DNA of 38,682 nucleotides from Massilibacteroides sp. (lineage in GTDB: Bacteria; Bacteroidota; Bacteroidia; Bacteroidales; Tannerellaceae): the NCBI RefSeq assembly GCF_028705895.1, contig NZ_JAQWCQ010000034.1:1-38682 (forward strand), given 5' to 3'. The first letter of the stretch is position 1. Each line of letters opens with the position of its first letter. This document shows positions 1 through 9,681 of this stretch, one piece after another. A program made the position numbers and the translations under genes. The notes beneath the pieces are model-generated. The model was not told the origin of the DNA. It worked only from the letters and a program-made list of their open reading frames with translations, and made no database searches.

Positions 1-237
1 CCCACCTATCCAATCCGTCTCCTCCGTAAGGATTACGCTTAAACCTTTCCTCAACGCAGACAAAGCCGCAGCACATCCCCCAACGCCACCACCTGCGATC
101 ACCAGATCAGCCTTCATTTCCTTAGCCCTACCCGCAGTCTTCGCCGATGTTTCGTTACAAGAAATAAATGATGTAGGCAAAACAGACAAGCATCCACTCG
201 CTGCCGTCACTTTAAAAAAATCTCTACGTGTTATCAT
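1..237 (-). CDS. FAD-dependent oxidoreductase, N-terminal part (cut by window edge)
   Basis: The gene starts at the ATG at 237-235 and runs leftward off the window, so only 79 residues are visible. They begin with a twin-arginine-like [10 protein letters not shown] segment, a hydrophobic stretch and a possible lipobox Cys (FISC). A dinucleotide-binding motif follows, [13 protein letters not shown] at about residues 46-58, with the acidic end of the second strand near TEETDWIGG. This is the start typical of the FAD_oxidored group (PF12831), exported sugar-linked flavoproteins common in Bacteroidetes. It lies 21 bp after the SusD stop in the same direction, so it is probably the last visible gene of the SusC/SusD operon. 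The substrate is unknown. A role in oxidising the imported or surface-bound sugar is an inference from context. Confidence 0.75.
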   Translation of the reverse strand, partial: MITRRDFFKVTAASGCLSVLPTSFISCNETSAKTAGRAKEMKADLVIAGGGVGGCAAALSALRKGLSVILTEETDWIGG

Positions 238-258
238 TATCTTATTTTAGCGTTTAAC

Positions 259-2025
259 TTAATAATAACCCTCATTTTGAGTTAGATTAGGGTTCCGATC
301 TATTTCAAGCTGTGGAATAGGCCACAAGTTAAATTTTTTATCCCAAAATCTATTCCTGTCGCGTACTTTTAATTTTTCTTTATATGAGTCATAGGATGCT
401 ATATTATTGAGATTGTGACGTTCGGATGTCGTAAAATTGGGAATAGCATTATCACTTAGTCCTTCATAACGTATTTCGGGTAAAGGAAGTCCATAACTTG
501 GTTGTCCATTTTCCAGATCACCAATATCCCATCTTCTCACATCAACCTGGTGCAATCCTTCAAGAGCAAGTTCAACTTTCCTTTCATTTCTAACAAGCTG
601 TCTCATTTTGTCTTGATTACCTATTCTATCAGAAGAAACATTAGGCATATTTACACGATTACGTACTTCATTTATTGCTTCATAGACAGAATTATCCAAT
701 TCATTAAGTTCAATTTTTGCTTCGGCGTAAGTCAGCAACACCTCTGCATAACGCATAATCGGGATATTACAAGTTTGAGCACTTATGTTTTCAGCTATTT
801 CATTACTGAATTTAGCCCAGATATAACCAGAGCCTGCATTACAAAAACTTGCCCAAGCAGCAGCACTATTTATATCTGCATTATTTTTCATTTCCCACTC
901 TTCTGTAGTGAAATTATAAAATGGCGTTTCCATATCATATGCATTCAGAACATGGCGTACGACAGAACCATTGTTTACTGTCACAGTATCACCATGCATC
1001 CACAATGTAGAATGAAAACGAGGATCTCTGTTTTTTTGTGGGTGATGCGGATCATATAAAGGAGATTCATCAATACGTTTTCCATCCGTACATTCAAACA
1101 TATCTGCGAGGAGCATAGATGGATGCCTTCCTGTCTGACCTGTATTACGTGAAACCTGACCAAATCCAACAACATGTGTTTTACGAGATCCTAAGTTAGA
1201 ATACATCAATTCGAACAACATTTCATTTCTCACATCGGATTTAGCTTGTCCGGTAATATTAAACAAATCATCAAATGATTTTGCCAACTGTCTTTGTCCG
1301 ATCACTTTGGAGGAAGCATCTGCTGAAATCCGAAAATATTCAGCACTTTTCCCTCCATAATCAAGACTTCCACCTAACAAGGCAGCACGAGCTTTTAGCC
1401 CATAAGCAAACGACTTATCCACACGCCCTCGTTCGCTTGCTGTCCAAGGTAAATAAGCTGTGGACTCTTCCAATTCATTTAGTATAAAATCCAAAACCTC
1501 AACTTTTGATGTACGTGTATCTTTATACTCGTCAATTGTCACAGGTGAAGTAAAAAATGGAATATCTCCATAAGTTGAAATCAGATTATAATAAGCAAAA
1601 GCTCTTAACACCCGTACCTCTGATACATATTGATATGCCTTATCTCCAAGTCCTTCCATATAATCTGTTGATCCATAAATAACAGAATTACTTCTGGCAA
1701 CTAAAACATAAAGCATACTCCAAAAAGATTGTACACTTGAATTGTCCGGATTCAATGCACCACCAGCTCCTATAGTCGTATTCTCCGCTCTTTCCATTGC
1801 AAGTCCGGTATAATGATCCAGAGTGACATTAAATGGCAGACTATATCCGATATTCATATAGATACAATTATAAACTCCGGAAGTCCCATTTTCTATTGCT
1901 GCTTCCGATTTATAAAAACCAGAAGATGAGTAATCCGAAGGTTCTCTGTCTAAGAAATCCGAACAAGAACCAAATATTATCCCGACCAATAGGATCAATG
2001 TTATTTTTAATATTGAGTTTTTCAT
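259..2025 (-). CDS. SusD/RagB-family surface glycan-binding lipoprotein
   Basis: 588 residues. The signal peptide ends in a lipobox, FGSC, with Cys21 as the lipidated residue, followed by SDFLDREPSDY, the usual SusD mature start. The C-terminus carries the family pattern LWPIPQLEIDRNPNLTQN. The internal ERKVELALEGLHQVDVRRW segment is also typical of SusD TPR helices. Proteins of this family sit on the outer membrane as the lid of a SusC transporter and help capture an oligosaccharide. The gene starts 11 bp after the SusC stop (2037), so the pair is co-transcribed and should form one complex. The ligand cannot be read from the sequence; the neighbouring enzymes suggest a glycoside that is cleaved by redox chemistry. 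Confidence 0.95.
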   Translation of the reverse strand: MKNSILKITLILLVGIIFGSCSDFLDREPSDYSSSGFYKSEAAIENGTSGVYNCIYMNIGYSLPFNVTLDHYTGLAMERAENTTIGAGGALNPDNSSVQSFWSMLYVLVARSNSVIYGSTDYMEGLGDKAYQYVSEVRVLRAFAYYNLISTYGDIPFFTSPVTIDEYKDTRTSKVEVLDFILNELEESTAYLPWTASERGRVDKSFAYGLKARAALLGGSLDYGGKSAEYFRISADASSKVIGQRQLAKSFDDLFNITGQAKSDVRNEMLFELMYSNLGSRKTHVVGFGQVSRNTGQTGRHPSMLLADMFECTDGKRIDESPLYDPHHPQKNRDPRFHSTLWMHGDTVTVNNGSVVRHVLNAYDMETPFYNFTTEEWEMKNNADINSAAAWASFCNAGSGYIWAKFSNEIAENISAQTCNIPIMRYAEVLLTYAEAKIELNELDNSVYEAINEVRNRVNMPNVSSDRIGNQDKMRQLVRNERKVELALEGLHQVDVRRWDIGDLENGQPSYGLPLPEIRYEGLSDNAIPNFTTSERHNLNNIASYDSYKEKLKVRDRNRFWDKKFNLWPIPQLEIDRNPNLTQNEGYY

Positions 2026-2036
2026 ATGTTTACTTT

Positions 2037-5000
2037 TTAAAATCGAATATCTACACCCAAACTAAATGTCTGCATGACTGGATAAAAATTCCCATTACTT
2101 ACATAATTCTCAGGATCATATCCTTTATAAGCACTACTAAACGTAAATAGATTCTGCCCACTCACATAAAAACGTAGGTTGTTTATTCCTAATTTATTAA
2201 TCAGATTTTTAGGAATTGTATAGCCTATGACAAGATTTTTCAAACGCATGTAGGCACCACTCTTTATCCAGAAGTCTGAAACAATATTATTCGGATTATT
2301 CCCTGAACCATCAATTAGTAGTAAAGGAAATTCAGCATCTCTATTATCGGGGGTCCAAGTATCTAACTGATTTTTGAAGATAGTACGGCCCACATAGAAT
2401 GGACGGGCACCATTACCGGTATATAGAATATCTTTTTTACCAACTCCCTGTAAAAAGACAGCAAAGTCGAAACCTTTCCAATCTGCACCAAAGTTCAAAC
2501 TGAACTCATATCGAGGATATGGATTTCCAATCACCTGACGATCATCATCTGTGATCTTCCCATCAGGAATTCCATCCGGCCCACTAATGTCTTTATATCT
2601 GATATAGCCCGGTTTTACGTTGTCTTTATTTCCTCCATAAACAGGATAGCTATCAATCTCTTCCTGACTCTGGAAATAACCATCAGAGACATACCCATAC
2701 CAAGAACGAAGCGGCAAACCCTCTTTTATAATCTGCGTTCCAATATATTCATTCCCATATAGATTAGTAACCTCATTTTTAACATCAGATAAATTGCCCG
2801 TAACATGGTAATTCACATTACCCACTTTATCTCTCCAGGTAACAGACAAATCCCAACCATTATTTTTCATAGATCCTGCATTCTCCCACGGAGATGACAG
2901 ACCAACAAACATTGGAACAGGAAACTGCTGCAACATTTTATTGATTTTACGAACATAATAATCAAAACTGACATTAATCCTTGAATTTAAAGCACTTCCA
3001 TCAACACCAAAATTCAACTGAGTGGATTTTTCCCATGAAATCTTTTCGTTTGCAACCTGAGTTTGGGCAACACCAGAACCTAATGTCTTATCAAACCAGT
3101 AACCATATCCTGATCCAATAGAAGCCGCATAAGGATAATAAACAGCACTACCGTTTAGAACAATATCCTGATTTCCTAATGTTCCATAAGAAGCTCTTAA
3201 TTTTAAATTATCAACAAGGCTTTTCAATGGAGCAAAGAAGGTCTCTTCCGAGATTCTCCATCCCGCAGAAATAGAAGGAAAAAATCCCCAACGATAATCT
3301 TTCATAAAACGAGATGAGGCATCCCATCTACCATTTAGCTCTAATAGATATCTTTCTGCAAAAGAATAGTTAATACGACCAAAATAAGACACCATCGCCC
3401 ATTCTAACCGTCCTCCGGAGTTTGTTGCAGTTGAAACATCCCCATGATTAATCTCCTCAAAACCATCAAACTCATATCCTCTTCGTGATGCCCCAAAGCT
3501 ACGGATCGTTCGTTCCTCTGTTTGCACTCCTCCCAATACTTTAAAATAGTTCTTTGCAACACTCTTCTCATAAGACATTTGCAAATTAAATTGATTTGTT
3601 ATCGTTTGACTCCACGAATCATTTTTGTATGCACCATCGGGTGGATAAGTAGTCTTGAAACTTCCATTTTCATAGGTATCGTATGGTTTAATAAAATAAT
3701 CAGATTTATATTCAACTTTTCGACTACTATAGCTGGCTAATGTTTCAAAGCCTTCAAAGGGAGTTAATAAAACCAATCCTTTTATCCCCAATTCAGGAGT
3801 TATCCCTGTATGAACACCTCCCGCTTTTGACACAGCTATAGGATTATCTCCATTCTGTCCAAATCCCCATGTCCCATCATCATTCTTTCCTGAGAAAACA
3901 GGAGTAAATGTTAACGCTTTATTTATAGTCGATTCCGGTTCTTCCATACTGGGACGTTTTACATCAGATTGGCGTATATTGATATCGACTCCTACCTTCA
4001 TCCACTTAAGCACTTGGGCATCGGTATTTACCCGGAGTGTCATACGTTTATAATCATTATTAGAAATTTGTCCATCTTGGTAGTAATAACCCGCATTTGC
4101 AAACATCCGGAAAACATCAGAACCACCACTAAGACTGACTGAGTGATTATGAACAAGCGCTGCATTTTTAATAACAAGATCGCGCCAATTGGTATCATAA
4201 TAATTCAAATTATCCGCACCTTGAGTTTTGTAAATATTAATTATATCATCTGAATATTGCGGATCCATATCAGCATTCTTACGTGCGGTATTAACGGCCT
4301 CCATATATTCTACAGCATTTACCGGATCAGGCATAGCCGTTGGCGTATTAAATCCTGCGTAAGCATTATAGCTAATTTTTACACCTCCACCTTGAGCTCT
4401 TTTTGTTGTAACCAAGATTACTCCATTAGAAGCACGTGAGCCATAAATTGATGCTGATGCTGCATCCTTCAGGATTGAGACCGATTCTATTGCATTCATG
4501 TCAATATTATTAATATCGCCTTCTACTCCATCAATTAAAACCAAAGGCCCTGTTGAAGAATTGATTGATCCAGTTCCACGTATTGTAATAGAAGAGCCAT
4601 CTCCTCCTGGACGACCTGACGACTGTTGAACAGAAACTCCGGGTATTAATCCTTGTAAAGCAGTGGACGTATTTGACAAATTACGCTTCATCAAATCTTC
4701 GCTGGTCACATTTTGCACTGACCCTGTAAGATTAACTTTCTTTTGCGTCCCATAACCTACAACCACCACTTCATCTAATTTCTGCGTATCTTCTCTTAGT
4801 GTTATGTTAACAAAAGATTGCCCATTCAAAGCAACTTCCTGCGCTAAATAACCAATATATGAAAAAACAAGAATTGCATTATCCGGGATATTATCGATTT
4901 GAAAATTCCCGTCAACATCAGTCATCGTTCCATTTGTAGTACCTTTCACAACCACATTGACGCCGATAAGTGGTTCATCTTGAAAATCGACGATCTTACC

Positions 5001-5357
5001 TCTTACAGTTTTTCCCTGTTGAGCAACAGATGGAATATTCTTATGTGTTGTGTTGGTTAGAACAATATGATTATTAATGATTTTATAGGTTATATTTGTC
5101 CCCGAAAAAACCTGTTTCAACACATTATCGATAGAGTTTTCCTCAACATTCACATCGACAGGAATGCTAAGGTTTATCTGTTCATTATTGTAAAAAAATT
5201 TGTAATCGCTTTGTTTCTCTATCTCTTTGAACACTTCAGACATTGTTCCTTTTGCAATATTAAGCGTGATCATTTGACCGGCGGCAAAAACGGTAGGCAA
5301 TTGAAACATTGTAAGACAGAGACATACAAGAATAAATTTCTTAAAATGTTCTTTCAT
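2037..5357 (-). CDS. SusC/RagA-family TonB-dependent transporter with STN signalling domain
   Basis: An outer-membrane import channel working with the SusD downstream. I start it at the ATG at 5357 (1106 aa), not at the in-frame start at 5423, because MKEHFKKFILVCLCLTMF begins a clean signal peptide. Domains in order: STN (secretin/TonB short N-terminal) at about 30-100, carboxypeptidase-D-like beta domain at 117-190, the Ton-box-like DEVVVVGYG at 195-203, plug at about 205-330, then the 22-strand barrel. The STN domain is the part that contacts FecR-type anti-sigma factors, and a FecR and an ECF sigma gene lie directly upstream, so this transporter probably also senses its substrate. The 271-bp gap to fecR contains the palindromic repeat array at 5515-5598. 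Confidence 0.95.
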   Translation of the reverse strand: MKEHFKKFILVCLCLTMFQLPTVFAAGQMITLNIAKGTMSEVFKEIEKQSDYKFFYNNEQINLSIPVDVNVEENSIDNVLKQVFSGTNITYKIINNHIVLTNTTHKNIPSVAQQGKTVRGKIVDFQDEPLIGVNVVVKGTTNGTMTDVDGNFQIDNIPDNAILVFSYIGYLAQEVALNGQSFVNITLREDTQKLDEVVVVGYGTQKKVNLTGSVQNVTSEDLMKRNLSNTSTALQGLIPGVSVQQSSGRPGGDGSSITIRGTGSINSSTGPLVLIDGVEGDINNIDMNAIESVSILKDAASASIYGSRASNGVILVTTKRAQGGGVKISYNAYAGFNTPTAMPDPVNAVEYMEAVNTARKNADMDPQYSDDIINIYKTQGADNLNYYDTNWRDLVIKNAALVHNHSVSLSGGSDVFRMFANAGYYYQDGQISNNDYKRMTLRVNTDAQVLKWMKVGVDINIRQSDVKRPSMEEPESTINKALTFTPVFSGKNDDGTWGFGQNGDNPIAVSKAGGVHTGITPELGIKGLVLLTPFEGFETLASYSSRKVEYKSDYFIKPYDTYENGSFKTTYPPDGAYKNDSWSQTITNQFNLQMSYEKSVAKNYFKVLGGVQTEERTIRSFGASRRGYEFDGFEEINHGDVSTATNSGGRLEWAMVSYFGRINYSFAERYLLELNGRWDASSRFMKDYRWGFFPSISAGWRISEETFFAPLKSLVDNLKLRASYGTLGNQDIVLNGSAVYYPYAASIGSGYGYWFDKTLGSGVAQTQVANEKISWEKSTQLNFGVDGSALNSRINVSFDYYVRKINKMLQQFPVPMFVGLSSPWENAGSMKNNGWDLSVTWRDKVGNVNYHVTGNLSDVKNEVTNLYGNEYIGTQIIKEGLPLRSWYGYVSDGYFQSQEEIDSYPVYGGNKDNVKPGYIRYKDISGPDGIPDGKITDDDRQVIGNPYPRYEFSLNFGADWKGFDFAVFLQGVGKKDILYTGNGARPFYVGRTIFKNQLDTWTPDNRDAEFPLLLIDGSGNNPNNIVSDFWIKSGAYMRLKNLVIGYTIPKNLINKLGINNLRFYVSGQNLFTFSSAYKGYDPENYVSNGNFYPVMQTFSLGVDIRF

Positions 5358-5514
5358 AAATGATTTGTTTTGAAATGAATATTGATTTACAAAAAAGATA
5401 AGTAAAGGTGGGTTAACCTTCATCGAGTATTGGGTTTATCATAGGCTGACATATTTTAAATAGATTCATTACTAATAATCTCTTTCTAATATGACACGAC
5501 AGAATGAGATATTA

Positions 5515-5598
5515 CTTACGACCTATCTAAAATAAATTTAGAGGTAGGTCTAAATGAAAATACACCTACCTGTAAATGAATTTAGAGGTAGGTGTAAA
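5515..5598. repeat. Array of 18-bp imperfect palindromes at 22-bp period (locus 1)
   Basis: Three clear copies of TTTAGAGGTAGGTCTAAA start at 5537, 5559 and 5581, exactly 22 bp apart, separated by the same 4-bp linker TGAA. The copy at 5537 is exact, the one at 5581 has one change, and the one at 5559 is inverted (14 of 18 matching in reverse complement). A decayed inverted copy with a 2-bp deletion lies in phase at 5515-5532. The outer arms TTTAGA/TCTAAA are complementary around a GGTAGG core. The array lies between fecR and susC, about 160 bp before the susC start. The same element with the same period occurs at 24673-24734. Confidence 0.85.
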
Positions 5599-5628
5599 TT
5601 TTATGTTATACTGGTGAAAAGAATGGGG

Positions 5629-6510
5629 TTATCTAAATACTACTGTATCTTTATTTATTACATACCCTATCGATGTATTCGTGGTTATTACTTTCAGAAT
5701 ATCATTGATCGACTCGTTGCTGCTAAATGTTCCGCTAAAATGTAGTTTTTTTATGCGCTGGTTCTCGTATTGGAATATGATATCGTAGTTTCGTTCAAGC
5801 AATCGAACAATCTCTTCCATTTGCATCATCTCGAAGGACAATATTCCATCACGCCATTGGAGAGGCTTTTTTTCAACAGATGACATCTTTTCAATACGGT
5901 GGCGGTCTTTATAATATACGGCCATTTGGTTGGGGTCTAACAATATTTCTTGTTTTGTGAGGGTAGGTTGTACAGATACCTGCCCACTGTATAGCGTAGT
6001 GATTAGTTTGGGGTCGTCGGAATAAGCAGAAACATTGAACGTTGTACCGAGTGCTTTTACGTTTATCCCATTGGTTTTAACGACAAAAGGAATCTCTTTG
6101 TTTCGGGCTACCTCGAAATAGGCTTCCCCATCTAAATAAATGTCTCTGTTGGATTTTCCATAATCAGGAGAGTATTCAATTGTGGTACAGGTATTCAGCC
6201 ATATTTTAGATCCATCGGGTAACTCAATATAACTTTTTTCTCCTTTGTCTGTATGGAGTTTATAGTTATTCATTGTTTCATACTCCGGCTTGTCGTTGAT
6301 CAAGAAAATGGCAGCAGAAGAGATGATAACGCCCAGAAGAATGGCAGCTACGTATTTCATAAAAGAAAAAACGAGCTGTTTCTTCTTTTTAGTTTGTTTC
6401 CGGGAAACCTTTTCTTCCTTTATCGTTGAAGATAAACGCGTCCATTCTTCCTGGATGTTTACCTCATCCTCTAAACACTTTTTTAAAATCTTTGAATACT
6501 GGTCTTCCAT
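5629..6510 (-). CDS. FecR-family anti-sigma factor
   Basis: 293 aa from the ATG at 6510; an upstream in-frame start at 6555 would only add a polar leader (MSYTKQNKK) with no family match. The N-terminal 45 residues are the short cytoplasmic sigma-binding part. Residues 47-71 form one membrane helix (KYVAAILLGVIISSAAIFLI). Residues 86-180 are the FecR domain with the hallmarks LPDGSKIWLN, YLDGEAYFEV and VKALGTTFNV. Residues 221-290 are the DUF4974 C-terminal domain. In this family the protein spans the inner membrane and relays a signal from the STN domain of a SusC-type transporter to an ECF sigma factor. It lies between the sigma gene (78 bp upstream) and its likely partner SusC. Confidence 0.93.
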   Translation of the reverse strand: MEDQYSKILKKCLEDEVNIQEEWTRLSSTIKEEKVSRKQTKKKKQLVFSFMKYVAAILLGVIISSAAIFLINDKPEYETMNNYKLHTDKGEKSYIELPDGSKIWLNTCTTIEYSPDYGKSNRDIYLDGEAYFEVARNKEIPFVVKTNGINVKALGTTFNVSAYSDDPKLITTLYSGQVSVQPTLTKQEILLDPNQMAVYYKDRHRIEKMSSVEKKPLQWRDGILSFEMMQMEEIVRLLERNYDIIFQYENQRIKKLHFSGTFSSNESINDILKVITTNTSIGYVINKDTVVFR

Positions 6511-6588
6511 ATCTAAATTTGTTATACCTTTTTTATTTTGCTTTGTATAAGACACCGGTTACGCAATTATTACTTACATGATTTTATT

Positions 6589-7155
6589 TTATTCAGAAGA
6601 TAAATAATCTTTTAATCCTTTTTTCATAATCTTCAAGGCTCGGTATATCTGCGTATCTACGGTTCTTACAGACACCGATAAATGTTGGGCAATATCTTTA
6701 TTTCTCATTCCTTTAATCCGGCTAAGAATAAATATATTCCGGCATTGCTCGGGTAAAGTTTCAATAACAGAGTCAATTGCCTTTTCTATTTCACGTCCTT
6801 CTGTATCTATTTCAGGGGAAGATTGGCCTCCTCTATCCGGCAGTATTATACTTTCTCCGTCAATCTCGGACAATGAAATAGTAGAACGTGATGATCGTAT
6901 GGCGTTTAAACATTCATTCTGAACACAACGGAACAAATATGCTTTCAGAGAAATTTCTATTTCAATTTCTTCTCTTTTATCCCAAAGTCGTAAGAAAACA
7001 TTTTGTAATAAATCTTTTGCTTCTTCTGTGTCGGGTATATATTTACGGCAGTGAAAATAAAGTTGAAGATAATATGTGTTAAAAATCGAGTTGAAAGCCC
7101 ACCAGTTTCCTTGCTTCAAAAGCGCAATCATTTCTTCTTCAGATAGCTTTGACAT
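6589..7155 (-). CDS. ECF RNA polymerase sigma factor (FecI-like)
   Basis: 188 aa from the ATG at 7155 (MSKLSEEEMIALLKQGNWW); an in-frame start at 7194 would add a hydrophobic leader not expected in this family. Sigma region 2 covers about residues 15-85, with DTEEAKDLLQNVFLRLWDKR as region 2.2 and FRCVQNECLNAIR following. Region 4 covers about 125-180 with the recognition helix in NKDIAQHLSVSVRTVDTQIY. There is no region 3, as usual for ECF factors. It precedes the FecR gene, and together with the STN-type SusC forms a surface-signalling set. It probably drives transcription of the transport genes in this locus; its target promoter could not be identified. Confidence 0.93.
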   Translation of the reverse strand: MSKLSEEEMIALLKQGNWWAFNSIFNTYYLQLYFHCRKYIPDTEEAKDLLQNVFLRLWDKREEIEIEISLKAYLFRCVQNECLNAIRSSRSTISLSEIDGESIILPDRGGQSSPEIDTEGREIEKAIDSVIETLPEQCRNIFILSRIKGMRNKDIAQHLSVSVRTVDTQIYRALKIMKKGLKDYLSSE

Positions 7156-7191
7156 TCCCAATTTAATTAGAAGAATGAAGGTTCTCAAAAG

Positions 7192-7199
7192 CAAAGCTA
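7192..7199 (-). promoter_or_regulatory. Candidate -7 element upstream of the ECF sigma gene
   Basis: On the minus strand this reads TAGCTTTG, matching the Bacteroidetes primary-sigma -7 consensus TAnnTTTG. It lies 36 bp before the chosen sigma start at 7155, which supports that start over the one at 7194. No convincing -33 TTTG is seen. Transcription experiments have not been consulted. Confidence 0.45.
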
Positions 7200-7269
7200 C
7201 ACAATACGATGCATTTGAGAGACCTTCATAAATAATTACTCGTTATACGAAGACAACCTGTATAAACAA

Positions 7270-8124
7270 TCAGAACAATTCGTCTGTAACCTGATTGAAA
7301 TAATCAATACATTGTTTTATATCAGGAACAGAATTATCCCAGTTGTATTCATATTCAATAGAGAATACGCCTTTAAATTTTTGTCTCGTCAACTCCTTCA
7401 GCATCCCTTTCACATCCAGAATTCCCGTACCCCAGATCACATCATGTTGTTCTTTTTCTCCGGCCTTTTTCTCTGCAATATCTTTAAAATGCAAAGAAAT
7501 TACACGGCCATCAAGTCTTTTAAGACAATCTATTTGATTTAATCCCTCTCGACGCCAATGTCCGACATCAGCACAGGATCCGATCATAGGGCTTCTGCTT
7601 TTGATCGCCTTTAACAGATTATCCGGTGTCCAATATTCCGAAGGCTGAGGATGATTATGTACACTTACTTTTATATTATACAGTTTAGCTAAGCGTTCTA
7701 CCAGGTCCCAATCAGCCAAAGCGGGTTCACAAGTGATAAATTCCAGTTTCATTTGCTGGGCAAACTTGAACATTTTCTCCCAATCGGATGATTTATCAGC
7801 TACATAAACTCCACAACCTACAATTTTAATACCTTTCGATACTGCTAATTGCAAAATCTCGCGTTGGGTTGTGGCGTCGAGATTAAAATCAAAAACTTTA
7901 TCTCCCCACTTTCCTCCCAGCTTATGTCCGGGATAGATCTCGATATACTTGATCCCCAATTCTTGGGTTTTGTCTAATGCTTCAACTAAGGTGAATTTAT
8001 GAAAGGAATAAGATTGCATCCCCAGTCTCCAACCATTCTTTTCTGCTTTAGTCTGCGCTCCTGCCGGAAGCACGAATAGGATTGTAAGCAGAAGTAATAT
8101 TGCTTTTAATAGATTCTTTTTCAT
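7270..8124 (-). CDS. Exported sugar phosphate isomerase/epimerase-like TIM-barrel protein
   Basis: 284 aa with a Sec signal peptide (MKKNLLKAILLLLTILFVLP, cleavage after AGAQ). The mature part is an AP-endonuclease-2/xylose-isomerase-like barrel (PF01261): GMQSYSFHKFTLVEAL at the first strand, then YIEIYPGHKLGG, a central VHNHP, GSCADVGHW, LHFKDIA and SIEYEYNW. The His/Asp/Glu residues in these segments are the usual divalent-metal ligands. It ends 114 bp before the sigma gene and starts 9 bp after the upstream oxidoreductase stop, so it belongs to that operon. In comparable operons with DUF1080 and Gfo/Idh/MocA members, these exported barrels are thought to act on keto-sugars. The reaction here is not known. 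Confidence 0.88.
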   Translation of the reverse strand: MKKNLLKAILLLLTILFVLPAGAQTKAEKNGWRLGMQSYSFHKFTLVEALDKTQELGIKYIEIYPGHKLGGKWGDKVFDFNLDATTQREILQLAVSKGIKIVGCGVYVADKSSDWEKMFKFAQQMKLEFITCEPALADWDLVERLAKLYNIKVSVHNHPQPSEYWTPDNLLKAIKSRSPMIGSCADVGHWRREGLNQIDCLKRLDGRVISLHFKDIAEKKAGEKEQHDVIWGTGILDVKGMLKELTRQKFKGVFSIEYEYNWDNSVPDIKQCIDYFNQVTDELF

Positions 8125-8133
8125 ACGCTATTC

Positions 8134-9648
8134 TTATTTCGGCATTTCCGGTAATGAAAAACCGTTATTATACGTGTGTTTGATCCATTCTTCGGCCATG
8201 TCTTTAGCACTGAACTCAGCAAAACGGCGATCAAATCTTGGATCTCCATCTATGACCTTAAAGTCATCTACCGTTACAATCTTGATCTTATCAGATGCAG
8301 AGATATTCGTGAAACGCATATTCTCGCCATCCCATTGAAGTTCACGGTGCAGACCATGTAAACCGGAAAGACGCACGGCAAGCACTCCCATAACCACCAT
8401 TTCATTGAATGGGCCGGAGAACTGGAAGTTAGAAGAAGCTTCTGTACGGTTATCCGGAGATTCCTTACAAGCACGGATCCAATCTTGTTCATGCGCATTC
8501 GTATTCCAGATATTCCCATTACCACCCTTTACTCTCGGAATAGTTGGCTTCGGCTGATTGAAATTCTCCATTGCTGATGCAGGAAGTAGAGTAGGATTCA
8601 TTCCGTAGCAACCGGTCATGATCTTTCCTTTCGTTCCGATAAAGATGATTCCTCCATTTTCGTCTCCCATCATCTCTCCATCTTTTAATTCTTCAGGGCG
8701 AGGAGGCATAAGACCACCATCATACCAGAAGACTTTCACTTCCGGCATTTTGACATTTCCTTTAGGCGGACGTGCAGGGAATGTATAAGTAACCACCTGT
8801 GCATGAGGGGGAGAATACATATTACTTAATGTCGAACTACCGATTACGCTTGTTGGGTATTTCAAATCCAAAGCCCAATAAAGCGGATCCATAATATGAC
8901 AGGCCATATCTCCGAGTGCTCCCGTTCCAAAATCCCACCATCCACGCCAGTTCCAAGGGGTATATACCGGATTATACGGACGTTTTTGAGCCGGACCGAT
9001 AAATAAATCCCAGTCTAAAGTAGAAGGTGTCTTTATCTTATCTTTCGGTTCTTGCAAACCTTGAGGCCAGATAGGTCTGTCTGTCCAGCAATGTACTTCA
9101 TTAACCTCTCCTATTATACCGGACTGTATCCACTCAGTAATCTGACGACACCAGTCGAATGAATTTCCTTGATTACCCATCTGTGTAGCGACTCTGTATT
9201 TCTTTGCTAATTTTGTAAGCAAACGAGATTCGTAAACAGAGTGAGTCAACGGTTTCTGGGTATAGCAATGCTTTCCTAAAGTAATGGCATGAGCTGTAAC
9301 GCCGGCATGCGTATGATCCGGAGTAGCTACCATAATTGCATCAATAGAACTACCCAGCTGGTCGAACATGACACGCCAGTCTTTAAATTGTTTTGCTTTG
9401 GGATAATCAGCAAACGTTTTAGCCGCATATTTCCAATCCACATCACAAAGCGCAACAATGTTTTCGGTATTCATATTGGCTAAGTTACGCCGTCCCATTC
9501 CTCCTACTCCAATACCGGCAATATTCAGTTTGTCACTTGGTGCAATGTATCCATGAGATTTTCCCAGAATTGATCCGGGAACAATCGTCAAACCGGCAGC
9601 CGCTAAAGACCCGGTTCGGATAAAGTCTCTTCTTGAAATGTTTTTCAT
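8134..9648 (-). CDS. Tat-exported Gfo/Idh/MocA-family oxidoreductase
   Basis: 504 aa. A twin-arginine signal (SRRDFIRTG, residues 5-13) precedes a hydrophobic stretch. The Rossmann motif GIGVGGMG is at 45-52, and ALCDVDWKY follows with the acidic residue that prefers NAD(H). TQKPLTHSVYE at about 130-140 holds the conserved Lys132 of the EKP-type motif, here QKP. The second domain contains the GALGDMACHIMDP segment usual in the exported Bacteroidetes branch. The family oxidises or reduces sugars with a tightly bound NAD(P). GH109 glycosidases share this fold and signal, so NAD-dependent glycoside cleavage is possible. It is 9 bp from the TIM-barrel gene and 33 bp from the DUF1080 gene. Confidence 0.92.
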   Translation of the reverse strand: MKNISRRDFIRTGSLAAAGLTIVPGSILGKSHGYIAPSDKLNIAGIGVGGMGRRNLANMNTENIVALCDVDWKYAAKTFADYPKAKQFKDWRVMFDQLGSSIDAIMVATPDHTHAGVTAHAITLGKHCYTQKPLTHSVYESRLLTKLAKKYRVATQMGNQGNSFDWCRQITEWIQSGIIGEVNEVHCWTDRPIWPQGLQEPKDKIKTPSTLDWDLFIGPAQKRPYNPVYTPWNWRGWWDFGTGALGDMACHIMDPLYWALDLKYPTSVIGSSTLSNMYSPPHAQVVTYTFPARPPKGNVKMPEVKVFWYDGGLMPPRPEELKDGEMMGDENGGIIFIGTKGKIMTGCYGMNPTLLPASAMENFNQPKPTIPRVKGGNGNIWNTNAHEQDWIRACKESPDNRTEASSNFQFSGPFNEMVVMGVLAVRLSGLHGLHRELQWDGENMRFTNISASDKIKIVTVDDFKVIDGDPRFDRRFAEFSAKDMAEEWIKHTYNNGFSLPEMPK

Positions 9649-9681
9649 GTATAGTTGTTTAATAAGATTAATAATCGCGTA

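Noticed and set aside
502-1059. Open frame of 185 codons on the plus strand
   Set aside because: It is antisense to the SusD gene, lacks any family motif, is rich in residues expected from reverse reading, and has no promoter or start context.
8134-9648. Firm assignment as GH109 alpha-N-acetylgalactosaminidase
   Set aside because: Fold and Tat signal are shared with GH109, but the neighbours (DUF1080, TIM barrel) favour keto-sugar chemistry and the sequence alone cannot decide, so only the broad family is given.
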